A DNA stretch of 64,000 nucleotides from Heterotrichella gracilis (Eukaryota > Sar > Xanthophyceae > Tribonematales > Xanthonemataceae): positions 248,001 through 312,000 of the forward strand of contig JAULBX010008883.1 in NCBI GenBank assembly GCA_032358255.1, written 5' to 3'. The notes under the pieces were generated by a model. The model ran no database searches. It worked only from the letters and a program-made list of their open reading frames with translations, and was not told the DNA's origin. The number at the start of each line of letters is the position of its first letter. The first letter of the stretch is position 1. Positions 23,034-35,296 of this stretch are shown here, one piece after another. A program made the translations under genes and the position numbers.

Positions 23034-24705
23034 TGCTTAAGCAGGGTGGTGGGTAGGTTGGATAATAAGGCACTTTTGGCCTGCTTCAGTGCTCACCATT
23101 GGACTGGTATTGCGCCCAGCGCCATGTCTCCAAGTGCTGTCTCGTGCTCCTGTGAGCCTGGGGCTGGGAAGCTGCACCATCGTATGACTGCCCGCTTTGA
23201 GTCCATTGCAACAGTGGGGGTCTGTGGCTGAAGGCCTAGTTAGGCTTCCTCGCAATGCTCACTCATCCTGTCTGGCCTGGACCCCATGTCTAGCCGTACT
23301 GAAGATGGTTGAGAAAGTCTCAGTACTGCTAAAAGGGATGCTAGGGTCAAACCTGACGACGTAAACTATTTGGCAGCCTATGCGTTGACCTTGTCAGCTT
23401 CACTCACGCAAGACAACACCTCCAGGTTTTCTCGGAGCATGCATACATGTGAGGTGCACAGCATTGCGGCAACAAAAAATCTACCGGTCCATTATGTGTT
23501 GTAGGCCGTCACATGAACATACTGTGGGGTTTTAGGCTGTGCCTTGTGGAACACGAGAGAACTCGTCGACGGTACAAAGTGAGCTGGTCAAAGATGGTAC
23601 TCCTTGTCTCCGATGCACAGCGTGGCCAAGCTTGCTCATATGCACCAGAGTTAGCTCGTATGTTTTGTGATTCTGGTCAACGGTTAGCTTCAGTATTAGG
23701 CTTCGCACTCACATAGAGTTACAAGCATGTAGTATAACAAGATGCGCACAAACTGGCATGCCGTTGTAATTAGCTCTCGTGTTTCTCGTTGTGCCAAGTT
23801 TGAGGAAGTGCAAAAAAGCAAATAACCGGTGTAACTGCTTGTTGCAGCTCGAGCCTACCCTTTTCTTTCACAGCTGCGCACGCATGCATATACATGCACC
23901 CCGTCTTGAAACACCATCTGCAACCCCCTTGTGCACAAAGCTGTGTGGCAGGGCCAGGTTCTGCCGGGCTGACGCGTCAGATATGCGTATTAACTGACAT
24001 ATCGTTCATATCATTTTGTGAGTGACGGGCTTGAACAACACAGGGCAAGCCAATAATAATCTGGTTTGCCGCCAAATACATGAGTAACTATCCACCATCA
24101 GGGAAACCCAGACTACTACTAGGCGGCAGGAAAGCATACATAACCCTAGGTATGTGCAGCCTAATCATTTCAAGGCATACAGATACCATACAGAAAAAAT
24201 GGCATAGCAGTTTTTCAAACCGGCGGTTCTAAAGGAAATGCTGGCGGCTGCTGGCCAATACTATTGGGCCACACTACGAATTCCATGCAGGCGGCTTAAT
24301 CAGTCATTGTTGTCACCAAATCTTGAGACACACAACCACAGTACTCAATGCTAGACAGATGCCAATGATACAGAAGAATTACTATGTCTTCCCGTGGGGG
24401 CTTGAATGACGCAGTGAAAGGATAAATGCCAAATGCCGGTCAGAAAGTAATCCTGATCAATGGCTGCTAAACCTGTGACAGTGCAAGCGCAGGCGATGCA
24501 AACGTACAGCAATTCATTTTAGTGATGCAATTCTGTAATGTCTTGTCAGGTTCAACTATGCAATTCATTCAGCCGATTGGAATGCAGCTGCAACTTCCCA
24601 TCCTACAGTGGTAAAAGAAATTTACCGTACAGCAACAGAGACCCTACTGAACAGTACGCAGAGAAGGAGCATGATACAACCATCTGCACAACCTCTGGCA
24701 CCGTA
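23034..24705. other. Intergenic, no gene recognised
   Basis: About 1.7 kb between the possible AHI1 start and the stop of the protease gene. All frames are short and lack codon bias or domain signal. Apart from ordinary A/T-rich patches I see no structure. Confidence 0.55.
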
Positions 24706-27700
24706 TCAAAATGCCACCACACCTCGTACAGACTGTTGGGCAATGAGTTCAAGGGTGAAGTTGCCCTTTGATCCAAGCAAGTTTGTGAAATGTACATTTG
24801 GATCCCTTGCAGCGGTTTGATTGCCAACCTGCCCCCCAGCGCCCTGCACTGTACCCAAACTGAGATTGGCAAACGTTCCATTACTGCCTGCTGACCCAGG
24901 TGTTGTGACATAAGCCACAGTGTCGTTTGACCTCCAGTTGTTGCTGCCAGATGCCATGGACCGGCCATCACCCCACCCCTGTTGCAGGGCCTGAAGCACC
25001 TCAGCGGAGGCATTTGCAGGAGCTCTGTATGCGTGCATGATGATGTTGAACCTTCCCATCTGCCCGCACGTCAGGCGCGTCCCATTGCCAAGGCCTGAGA
25101 GTGAAAATTCACCTACAAGCAATCCCCGTTGTGGTAGTCAGAAAAGTCATTATATTATGCTATTAAAAAGCCCAGGTGATGTGGTGTCTGGTGTCACCAC
25201 ACCCTTGCAATCGCGCGCCAAAATACATGCTGAACTGGGATTTGCAGGCTTGGGGTACATAATATTAACAAAACTGTTGAACAGGTGTATTAAAATCAAC
25301 TTGAAAAAAAAACTTTGGGTGCATCAGCATACCCATACTGGCACAGCCGCGGTTGGTGGGGGGGGAGGGTGGTGGCAGGAACGTACCATTAGCCTTCAGC
25401 AAGACTTCTACATTGCCTTGCAGCTGCCCATTGTCATTGGCTCGGAGCAAGACCCCGCTATCACCCAATTGCACGGGCACTTCCTTACTGGCACAGCCAA
25501 TGCCCCGATCCATCATCTGCTCCGGAACATCTCCAGTCCTGTTCCTGACCTGAACTGATGCATGAAGCACAACCTGCTCACCAATATCCAGCCCAGTGAC
25601 ATTGATTGCAACGCCGATTACTCCCCTTGGTGACAGAGGGGACAGTAGCAGGGCTGATGGTGAGGCTGTCATGGTGGAAGATGTGAGGGTGCTGCTCTGG
25701 GACTTTGCAAAGGCTGCAGTGGTCCCATCTGCGTATTGCTGCAGGTTGTAGGAGGGGCTGTTGCCTAGCAATGGGTAGGGCAGCCCGTTTTGCCATGCCT
25801 GCAATGAAAATGACAAGGTCATCAGCCTTTTCTCATGGAACACACCCTACTCGGTACAATTCAGCCATGACCTCAGGTTATTGGCGGCAACGGGAAAGAA
25901 TGCATGCGGAAGGGCATTAACTGACCCTGAGTTGGTAGCATAGGCGCACATATACATATAGCCCATATACCCATGCAATTTAATTAATATAATATCTGAA
26001 TATCAGCCTGGTAACATTAAAAAATGGAGAAAAACCTCAGCATATCTGACTCCTGTAATATGTGCTTATTTTTTGTAATAAATTTGCGTAATATTTGTTG
26101 CTAACTCACCAGTGAAGTCTTGCCAAACCAGTCTGGCTGGTTGTTTCCGCAGCTGCTGTAGCCACCGCTGAGCACACCTATCTGCTTGCGGGTGTCAGCA
26201 TCAATGAGTGGGGATCCCGAGGAGCCATCCTCAGTGGCGCCTCCATCCCAGGATGGCACTTTCCAGTGGGTGCGGGGGTAGCCGTAGTCCACCGCGGCAT
26301 TGTCATCAGCCATGTCCACATGCACGTCCTGCAGCTGCTTGCTGTAAGCCAAAGAGGGGCATGTCAATATACGTCCTGGTCAGAAAGTAGACAAAAAAAA
26401 TTGGTTTTTTCTAATAAAAATTGCAAGCCTGATGTAATCTGCCAAACTTCACTGGCACCCTCAAATCCACCCACCGTCCAGGCCACGGGCACCTGCTAGA
26501 AACACACGGGGCCAATTTTGCTTATAAGCTTGTGCCTACCTGCTGTACGATATCTTCTTGACATCCCCCTTGGGGTGCTGAATGACCAGCACCCGGTTGG
26601 GCGGGGAGGAGAGCTCAAAGTCGAGGGGCATGTAGAAGGTGCTCCAATCTGAGGGGATTGGCTCCTGCAGCCTGAGCAGCAGGTGGTCGCTGTCCAGGCT
26701 CACAAAAGCAACGCTCACGCCCTGCAGGGGTAATCATTATGGCGGAGGTGACGGGACAGCTTGAAAAGCACAGAAAATGGGCTGAAGTGCTTGGGATGAA
26801 TGCAGGAGCTGATAGCAATGTTTGTGACTAAGTGATGCTTGAAGTCTGAGGCCTCACAAACTTCAGGTTCTTACAACATCGCGTTTTTGTTTATGCCCTA
26901 GTCTTCAAGGATGGCAAAATTCATTTGGACTTCATGAGGATCTGTACCTTTGTGTGGCTAGGACTGCAAATTGCATGCCATCATGTCATGCATGACTTCC
27001 CTGGAGATATGGTATACCTGCAGCTGTGTGTAGCTTGGCCCCCCTGACGACCCGCCAAAGGTGAACACCCCTCGCGAACCCCTGCCTCCGCCCCCTCCGC
27101 TGGGGCATGGCCTCTCGTAGTTGAACAGCACCGCCCAGTAGTCTGTGTCGATGTCATTAGAGCTCAGGCAGTGGTAGGCGGTCAGCACAAAGGGCTCACC
27201 CGAGGCGCCCTTGATGAGGGTCCCTACAGTTAGACAAACGAATTGTCAATATATAAATAAAATATAAGAATGCAAAATGAGGTATGAAAAGTACAAATGT
27301 GACTGGAATGTTCAGTGGTAGAACAGTTGGGAATCACCTACCATGCAGAAGCGCAGCAACACAGAAGGTACATTATTGTACAGAATTTAGTACTAAGAAA
27401 GAAAGGAATATACATACCGGTACACTGTGCGCTTTTTGTGGAACTTGCCATCACCAGCGCCACCACCGCCCTGCGCTCATTGGTCCAGCTGCCATCACAT
27501 GACGCGTCGTACAGGCAGGATGAAGCCTGGCCCTGGTTGCCCTTCACTATGGAGTCAAAGTCAGTAGAGTCCACCGGCTGGTAGTCGTTCATGTAGCCTG
27601 CGTTGTAGGCGTCAACGGCGGTGTCTGCCTTGAGGAAGGAGTGGTGGGGAGGTGGTGGAGGGGGCCGGTCAAAGGCGCGCTGTTGACCCTGCAGGCCGTG

Positions 27701-30215
27701 GGTGAGATATGCTGTGATGCCTTTGTTCCAAAACCCAGGCTGTTTCCCCATGAGTTGCAGCAGTTGGTCTGCTGTACGCAACATTCCAAGGTTAGCATTT
27801 CTCTGAGAGACCTTGAGAGTGACAAAGGCACTAAGTGCGCATGCACAGTGTCATGTGGTGGAGAAATATATATGCATATGCATATGTATCTAAAGGTACA
27901 TTGCATGATGGAATTTTTGCAGCTGCACAGTCTTGGGTCACGCAGAGACAGTGTCTATGATTTCAGCTGATACACATTGCTTGTTCACGGCCTCACCTGG
28001 AGCACACTCTTGATCTCAATGACAGGCTCCATGTCATCATACATCTGCCACCCATCCGGCGCATCACCAGCCATGTGCTGGTAGTACTCCAACCACACCC
28101 GGGGCCCAGGGATAGGGGGCGTGGTGAGCTTGTGGGAGACGGGGAGGTCAAAGGCAGAGATGGCCATGCAGCCGTAGCCGCAGCCACTGCTGTTTCCAAC
28201 GGCATCAGGGGAGAAGATGAAGAGGACGGCGGTAGGGGGAAGGTAGAGGTTACTGTACAACATGCCACAGTTCAAGAAGGAAAACGTTGGAGTTTTTAGA
28301 CACGCCGCCTGGCAACCAGCCCGCACACTAACACTCTGCCCTGTTCCCATCTGATGGCGATTCACTTAATAGTTGGGAGTGTGGGCACACGCATCTCCGA
28401 CCCATTGCGACCATTCAAGGTTCGGAACTGGATTCCCAGTGGGTATTTGCCATTAATGAAAATCATTGTGCATAATTATATGGTCCATATTATTATTCTT
28501 AGCTGCACACCAGCATCATGCCATGGTGGAAGGCCATGCACGAGTAACTTGCTTATTTGTTGAACAGCGACAAACATTATCAACCGCGTCAGATATCACA
28601 CACAGACAATGAACAGACTGCTCAAGCTAGGATCCTAGCAATGGTAAATGGCAATGCAACTGACACCAGCATTAACCCCTGACCTGAACAGCATTGTGTT
28701 GCTGACTGCCCCTTCGGATGCTATGCGCAGCAGCCACAGCCGCGCTGTCCCGTCAAACTCCACCCACTCTCCGTAGCTGTTGCTGCTCAAGGGCTGGCCA
28801 GGGGCCTGCAGGCACACATGCGCAGGAGTACAAAATCGAATAAAGAAGTAACCTGTGCAACCTGTTCTTGAAGGCGCTTTGGTGGGGGAAGAGAGAAACT
28901 TTCCCACCTATTTTGTATTCTACTACTGCGGCCTCATGGACAATGATGCATGCAAATGATCTACAAATTTCAGTTATCATCAGTCTTCCCAGTACTGCGC
29001 AGCTGTCACCATCTGTGTTTCAATAAACGCAAACATCAGTAATGAGAACACTGATGATAGCTAAACTTGTGGACTATGTGCATGCACCATTCTCCATGAG
29101 GCAGGTGTCGCAGTAGCAGTTGACCCAGCATGGTGGCACAAAGTCGGACCAGTGTGGTAACAAAAAGCCATTCCCAGACGCAATGCCAACGTTGCATAGT
29201 TTGCACCAGCATCCTAGGCCAGAAAGAAAGCAAGAAAGAATTCACAAGGGAACACACAAGGGCGGAACCAGGGGGCCATCTGAGTAGGTTCACAACCTCA
29301 GGTCTACCGTCCACACGTGGCCCCCTACAGAACAAGGAAGCTTCCATGCCCACCTGCACCCTTCCTGCTGTGGCATATGCATAGGGCGGCATCAGCACCC
29401 CAACCCCAGGCGCTGAAGTGTTGCCACCTGTGCGCCCAGCCGTGGGGATCAGCACCACCTCATCCACACCCTGGCTTAGAGCTTCATCTGAAGCAGACAG
29501 TGGACCGGGAGGCCAAGCATCCCTCAGACGGTCAAAGTCACTGGTTGCTGGTCCTACATGGCAGCATTCATGTGTCAGCATGTGTCAGCTTGCATGGAAA
29601 TCCATTCCAATGGCATGTCATAATGGACAAGCAGCCACTGTTTGATAGCGTATAGGCTATTGAGTAGCAGCCATGATGGATTTATGGCAGTAAACTGTTC
29701 CGTGGACCGCTGTACCCTATGCGTAAACCATTGTGTTTAGGGTGTAGGGTTTAGGGTGACACTGTCATGCTGGTCGTTAGTAATGAATGTGCCAGGATCA
29801 TGCCATGCGGTACTGCAAAACCAAACTCCCCCAATGTCCCTCCTCATTACCAGGTCAGAGGTCTGGTGCTGGCACAATGAGATGACCACTAGTGGCAAGC
29901 AGTGGGATTTGCGCACCCCTAGGAGCACCATGTTGGTCTACTGGATCATGTCTGTCTGTCACATTGCAACACGAACTGGGCCAGCCTGTGATGGTCCCTG
30001 CAGGGCGCATTCTTACCTGTCTCACTGGCGATGTTGCCTGAGGTGCCATTTGGTTGGCTCAGACGTCCTGTCGCGCTGCTGATATCCATGTCATGTGCAC
30101 CAGAGGCGCTGTGCAACTGACGACCAGCCACCACAGAAAAGGGACCAACTGCGACCAAGGTCATGAACCAAAACTTCATGCTGCTCAGTGTCATCCCCTG
30201 TACAGCCAATGGCAT
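24706..30215 (-). CDS. Secreted lysyl endopeptidase-like serine protease (bacterial Lys-C type)
   Basis: Ten exons in phase: 30017-30215, 29354-29553, 28684-28805, 27997-28252, 27418-27628, 27018-27223, 26540-26721, 26110-26341, 25387-25798, 24706-25112 (TGA), about 808 residues. A signal peptide starts at the first ATG or, better, at the Met at 30179 (MKFWFMTLVAVGPFSVVAG). Residues about 134-260 match the pro-region of bacterial lysyl endopeptidases (RLWLLRIASEGA, VWLEYYQ). The S1 triad is visible: His in FVLTAYHCL (about 347), Asp in SLDSDHLLLRL (about 410), Ser in EDGSSGSPL (about 500). The family hallmark IQHPKGDVKKIS lies between Asp and Ser. The last 270 residues, with many NxS/T sites, are an extension I do not recognise. 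Likely an extracellular or vacuolar protease cutting after basic residues. Confidence 0.9.
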
Positions 30216-30464
30216 GGAGGCCTAGGTACACTCGAGTGCTCGGCAAAATCGACTAGCTTTTCTGTCCGCCACATGAACCGTCGCTCACTGGTGCCTAATG
30301 CCCTATTGACGTTCACATAAAGTCACCGACATACCCTAAACGCCATACACTTGGTCCAACGTATGCGTGATTGCGCAGTTACAAGCGACTACAGTGGCTC
30401 AGCTGAGACGGCGTCTAAAGTAGGGGCGATAGTGTAGTGTCTCCCTGTCCCTGACAGCCCGGCT

Positions 30465-30836
30465 ATGGTCGAGTTCCGCGGCGGGCCTAAGCCTCAATTC
30501 AAGCGAGACGTGTCGCGAAAGTATCGGCAGCAACTAGAGTATACTAGAACCGCCTGGTGTCTCGGTACAAACCCATCTCAGAAGAGACTGGCTGGCTTTT
30601 CTGTTAGTCAGTTTGGGCAACTTGCTGCACGACACCCGGGGTTTAACCGCAGTGCGGACAAGCCTCTACCTGGCAAAAGGATCCGTAAGAAGGCGGCAGG
30701 GAAGCCAGAAACCTTTCCTGGCGCGGCCATTGATTGGCAACAGGAGAGCACGCTGTGCGCTGATTTGCAGGCTGAGAAGCGTTTACGACCCCAGAATAGG
30801 GTTGATCCTAGGCGGGCTCCTTGGCTGGGCACGTGA
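30465..30836 (+). CDS. Unassigned basic open reading frame
   Basis: An ATG-to-TGA frame of 123 residues, rich in Arg, Lys and Gln (KRIRKKAAGKPE, QFGQLAARHPGF). It is preceded by a possible CAG acceptor. No family is recognised, no signal peptide or membrane segment is seen, and base use differs from neighbouring genes. It could be an old mobile-element piece, a young gene or chance. Confidence 0.22.
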   Translation: MVEFRGGPKPQFKRDVSRKYRQQLEYTRTAWCLGTNPSQKRLAGFSVSQFGQLAARHPGFNRSADKPLPGKRIRKKAAGKPETFPGAAIDWQQESTLCADLQAEKRLRPQNRVDPRRAPWLGT

Positions 30837-31442
30837 TCCCCACATGAAATCACCAATTCACTGCCGACCTTGTACGGCCCAAGGCAAAAAGCGTGCACAT
30901 TGCACATCGCGATGACACTCATCATGCAGTCTGACTAGTGGCTACTAGCCAGCGAGTATGTTGTTGTGGCATGCACCCTGGCTAGCACAGTAGTGAACGC
31001 AGGGCCTGGGGCAAGTTCAACATAGTATGACCACGATTACGAGTTTCAAACCCTGAGGGTCCAAGGTTGATTGTTGTATTGTACGCATGCCACATGTGCT
31101 GCACAGTGGTGCAAACACAACTTGATTGGTACCACAACAAGCTGTAACAGTTATCCATGCTGTACCCAGACGACAGTACTCCTAGCTGATTGCACAAATC
31201 ATAACGCATGCAGGTGGACCCATCACAAACATATGAAAACAAACCCCGTCGATCCAAGTGTTGGCACAAATGCCAACTTGCCAAAGCAACTGCCATCCTG
31301 CACCATCTGCCGGCATGCATCCACCAAGCCTCAAGACCTTGCAATTGCCCACGGCATGGTACACATTCCAGCACTCGCCCCAGTGCGCATCCCCATCGCC
31401 CATTCCAACTCGCATACACTTATAGATACATGCCCAGGTGAA

Positions 31443-31476
31443 AAGCATCCACCAGCAGTGGCCACACGCCACGCAC
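31443..31476 (+). repeat. Short dispersed repeat, copy B
   Basis: Sequence AGCATCCACCAGCAGTGGCC continued by ACACGCCACGCA; related to 10091-10130 and the reverse complement of 61868-61901. Confidence 0.6.
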
Positions 31477-31542
31477 TCTTCGCCCAACCCACATCCCCAA
31501 TCCCTGCTAACCCTTCACACGCTCCGCTGCCATGCCTCAGCG

Positions 31543-34406
31543 CTACTGCTTGCGCAGGGAGAAACTTATGGGATGGCTGGGGTTCATCCCCAGGGTCATG
31601 TTGCTCAGGCTTTCCATGTGGGCGGCGCTGGACTTGGCTGTGGGCATGGACTCTGGCGTGGTGGGTTCAGGGCTGTCTGGCGGGGTTGAGTCACTGCAGC
31701 AAGGGTACGGCAAGGGTTTCAGACAGCTCAACTGAGGCGCAGATGCGCCATGCCGCAGTTCATACCAGAATTACCAGGCAACACAGTACGCATGCCCAAG
31801 ACCTGTTAACTATACTCATGCAATATAAAAACCTGTGTGATGGGCACCCTTTTCCCAAATGCACCACCCCCATCCATAAGCTATTCCAAAAAAACCACAC
31901 TTTTTTAAATTGTGCACACCTGTCTTCCTCGCTCTGCCCTCCCGCCGTCACACTCTTGTATATGCCCATGGCCTGCGCGATCATGGCCGCAGGGTCCGAC
32001 GCATTGGCGGGCAGCAGCATGGTTGTGCTAGTCTTGGCGATGCCGGCAAAGGCAGTGAGGTACTGCTCTGCGATGCGCAGGCTGGCGGCGTTTGCCCCTC
32101 CCCGGGATCGCAGTGCCCCCGACACCATGTCGATGCCCTTGGCAGTGGCCTCGGACATGCGGTAGATGGCCTCGGCGTCACCTGCGGAGCGTGTGCATGA
32201 TGGGGTGGGTGCACGGCGGGGACAGGATGCATGATACACAACAAATTGTTTTATTAAATAACTATAATCTCAAGAAAGTGCTTGAAAAATAGCTGCATAA
32301 AATATGAATACATAAAACATATATACATACAATCCTATGCTGCCTGACAGTCACGTGTGTGAAGGAAAGGTTTGGATGCAGATACTGTCTTAGATAAGCG
32401 ATGGCTGGGACCCACAGTGCTGCGGCAATGCGCATGGCCTGCATTAGCCATGTCAATGACCATCCGTCGCACACATGCGTCCAGCATTGTCCGCCGCAAA
32501 ATCCTAATTCTTGGACCGGTTCCAGATCCACACACCACATTCTATTGAGCTTCCTATAAACAAGCATAAATGACTGCATGCCAACGCACCAATAGCCCTG
32601 TTCACTGCGTCCTCCCTTGCTGCCTCTGAGTTGAGGATGACCTGCGCCTTGTCAGCCTCGGCCACATTGATCTTGGACTGGCGCTCACCCTCAGACTCAA
32701 GGATCTGGGCGCGTTTGCGGCGCTCGGCTTCTGCCTGCATCATGCAGTGGGTGGGTGGGTGTGTGGGGTTCACATGGGGTGTGTCACGTGTGGCACCAAT
32801 GGGGTTCACATGGGGTGGGTTCACGTGCGGCCAACGCATACAGTGAACGACCGGCTTGCTCATGCGTTGGGGCGGCGTCAATTATGCTGGCATAGTGGCA
32901 AATGCAGAGCCCACCGATGAAGAAACATCATCTATCGGATGTGGAGTGTACCCAGCAATACCCATACACACACAACAATCCACAACAGCAACCCCCACGC
33001 AGCAGGCGCAACAATGATCAGGATGAAATGGCACATCTACGGATGCGCTGCACAGCCACCCCTGTGCCTATGCCTGCCTGCCAGCAGGCAGCACCACCAC
33101 CATCACATTCCCTCCCGTTCTCCCCTTTGTCCCCCTTCCCTCCTCCGCTTACCTGAAGCTCCATAGCTGACCGGACCCCGCTGGGAGGCTGGATGTCCCG
33201 GATCTCGTACCGCATACATTGCAGTCCCCAGTCAGTCGCTGCGCTCCTGATGGACTCCATGATGTTCAAGTTGAGTGTATCGCGCTCCTCAAACGTCTTG
33301 TCCAGCGAGATTTTGCCGATTTCGCTGCGCATGGTGGTCTGTGCCAGCTGCACCACTGCGTACAGCGCGTTCTCCACGCCGTAGGAGGCGCGCACGGGGT
33401 CCACCGTCTGGGGCCAAGGGGGTCACATGGGGTCAGCCGGGTAATGGTGCATGAGGGTGACATGGTCAAGTTTAACATTGGGCGCTGGCTGGCCATTACT
33501 GTGTACCAATGCCAGGGTCTGTAAATGGCCAGTTGCGTGCTGGGTGGAGTGCAGCAAGGTGTCACCTGTTCAAGGGGGCTAGGATGAAATTATACTCAAT
33601 GAGCAATGCCACTGGTGGTGTGGTCATGGTGCTTACCCTGACGTAGAGTACCCCGTCGATGGTGAGGGACACATTGTCCTTGGTGATGGCGCTCTGATTG
33701 GGGATGGGGATGGTCACTTCCTTGAGTGAGTGCACGTAAGCTATGCGGTCAACCTGCGAGGGCAGGGGAGGCAGTAAGCTATTTGGCCCCAGGTCCTTCC
33801 AAGGCCACACCACAACTGAAACAGTTCTGCACGTTTGTTATTGACGTGTATGCGCGCACTGGCGTGGCCGGCGTGGCATGGCATGGTTGACGGGTATTGT
33901 GAGTACGTACCAGTGGTATGAGGAGGTGCAGCCCAGGTGTGAGTGTTCTCTTGTACTTTCCAAAGCGCTCCACCACATGGGCCTCCTGCTCGGGCACAAT
34001 CCTGCATGCAATTGAGTTGCGGGTGTGTGCCCTGTTCCAAGACAGGCGGCCTGACAATACCAAGGCCTTGAAATTTACCAACGTACTAGGGATGCATAGA
34101 ACGTGGAGTTCAACCGTACCTATGATGGTCCCGGTCATATGCATGCATTAGCGTTGCATGCATGCACAAATTATGACACGTCGACTAGAAGGGCAGCTCG
34201 ACATACCTGATGCCGTAGTTTACAGGCGGATTGCGAGGCCGATAGAAGTCCGGGTCCATTGGGCTGGAAGCATAGCCATTGAAGCTCCTGGCTTGGATGC
34301 TGTGTGGAATTGCTATGGCCATGGGCGAACATGTCTCCAAGGATGTGGCACTGGTGGTTGGAAGGCGGGCAAGTCGCACAAGTAAACGGTTAGTGGAGCT
34401 TCTCAT
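31543..34406 (-). CDS. STOML2: Stomatin-like protein 2, mitochondrial (SPFH family)
   Basis: Seven exons in phase: 34207-34406 (ATG), 33911-34001, 33637-33753, 33153-33407, 32590-32734, 31920-32181, 31543-31693 (TAG), about 405 residues. Residues 1-50 form a basic, acid-poor presequence ([15 protein letters not shown], ending near [10 protein letters not shown]), so import into mitochondria is likely. The SPFH domain runs from about 68 to 260: [59 protein letters not shown] and [13 protein letters not shown] charged helix follows ([20 protein letters not shown]), the usual oligomerisation coiled coil. SLP-2 scaffolds cardiolipin-rich inner-membrane domains and binds prohibitins. The C-terminus is Ser/Pro-rich. 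The start was set at the first true ATG; a longer frame begins only with GTG. Confidence 0.94.
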
Positions 34407-35296
34407 CGTACCCACAGCTGCACTAGAAACCGATATGCAGAGGTATCGTTGGCATCAACGTATTACAGGTTCTGCAATGCCTCGACTTGTCAGCACTGAC
34501 GAAACCAAGTTGTGGCTGAACAGGTAGTGGTTGTATACAAACCAGGCACATGCGCAGCTCTCGCGACTGGCCTGGCTGTCAGAGGTTGTGTGAACAAGGG
34601 CTCACAATATATTAACCCTTCCAGAACTCGCCTAGTTTCTTTTCTATTGTGCTGAGCTCAGGCTCAGCCTGAGGCTGAGCTCACAGTTTGCTAAGGATAC
34701 TGTATCCGATACACAGCTACAACCATACAGTGAAGTAGACTCGGTCCCCCACAGTGCCAACGTGTTCAGCATTAAGAGCACAGCGAGGGTATGCTGACAT
34801 TTTTAGCAACACCAAGGTTGTGACCCGCAGGGCGTGGCAATATTATCACGGCATGGAAGGGCATGTTGTGCGCCATGGCTTTCACGGGAGGTGGTGGTAC
34901 AAGAAAGGGCGACGAGAAATGGGTTTGTAAGAGCAACACAGTTGCATTTAGTCAAGAGGAACATTTGCACATGGATCAATAGCATAAAACTCAAGAAAGA
35001 ATAACAAGAAACAGTGACGCGTTTTAGCCACTAGAAGCCAAGGCATGTAAAAAAGGCGACGGACGATACTGGCTGTCAACAGGCAAATACAACAAGAAAT
35101 ATTAACCAACGGATACGTGTTCTTGAGCACAACAGACACCTCCAAATTAATGGCACTAACGTGGTAAAACCAACTACGTAGCAGCTGCAAAATCCTCGCT
35201 ACGCAGGCGATTTGTCAAGAGTACTGTACATCCCCCAATGGCTGTTATCAATACACGGCATGGCAACGCACAGCTAAGAAAAGGAACCCTGGCAAA
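34407..35296. other. Intergenic between two minus-strand genes
   Basis: About 890 bases. It should hold the promoter of the stomatin-like gene and the 3' UTR of the second F-box gene. A near-perfect inverted sequence (AGCTCAGGCTCAGCC then GAGGCTGAGCT) at 34656-34682 could fold into a hairpin. No gene was seen. Confidence 0.5.

Larger units (their letters stand above)
30216..31542. other. Intergenic with one unassigned open frame
   Basis: The region holds the open frame at 30465-30836 and a copy of a short dispersed repeat (31443-31476). The part 31000-31540 is probably 3' UTR of the stomatin-like gene plus spacer. Nothing else is supported. Confidence 0.5.
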
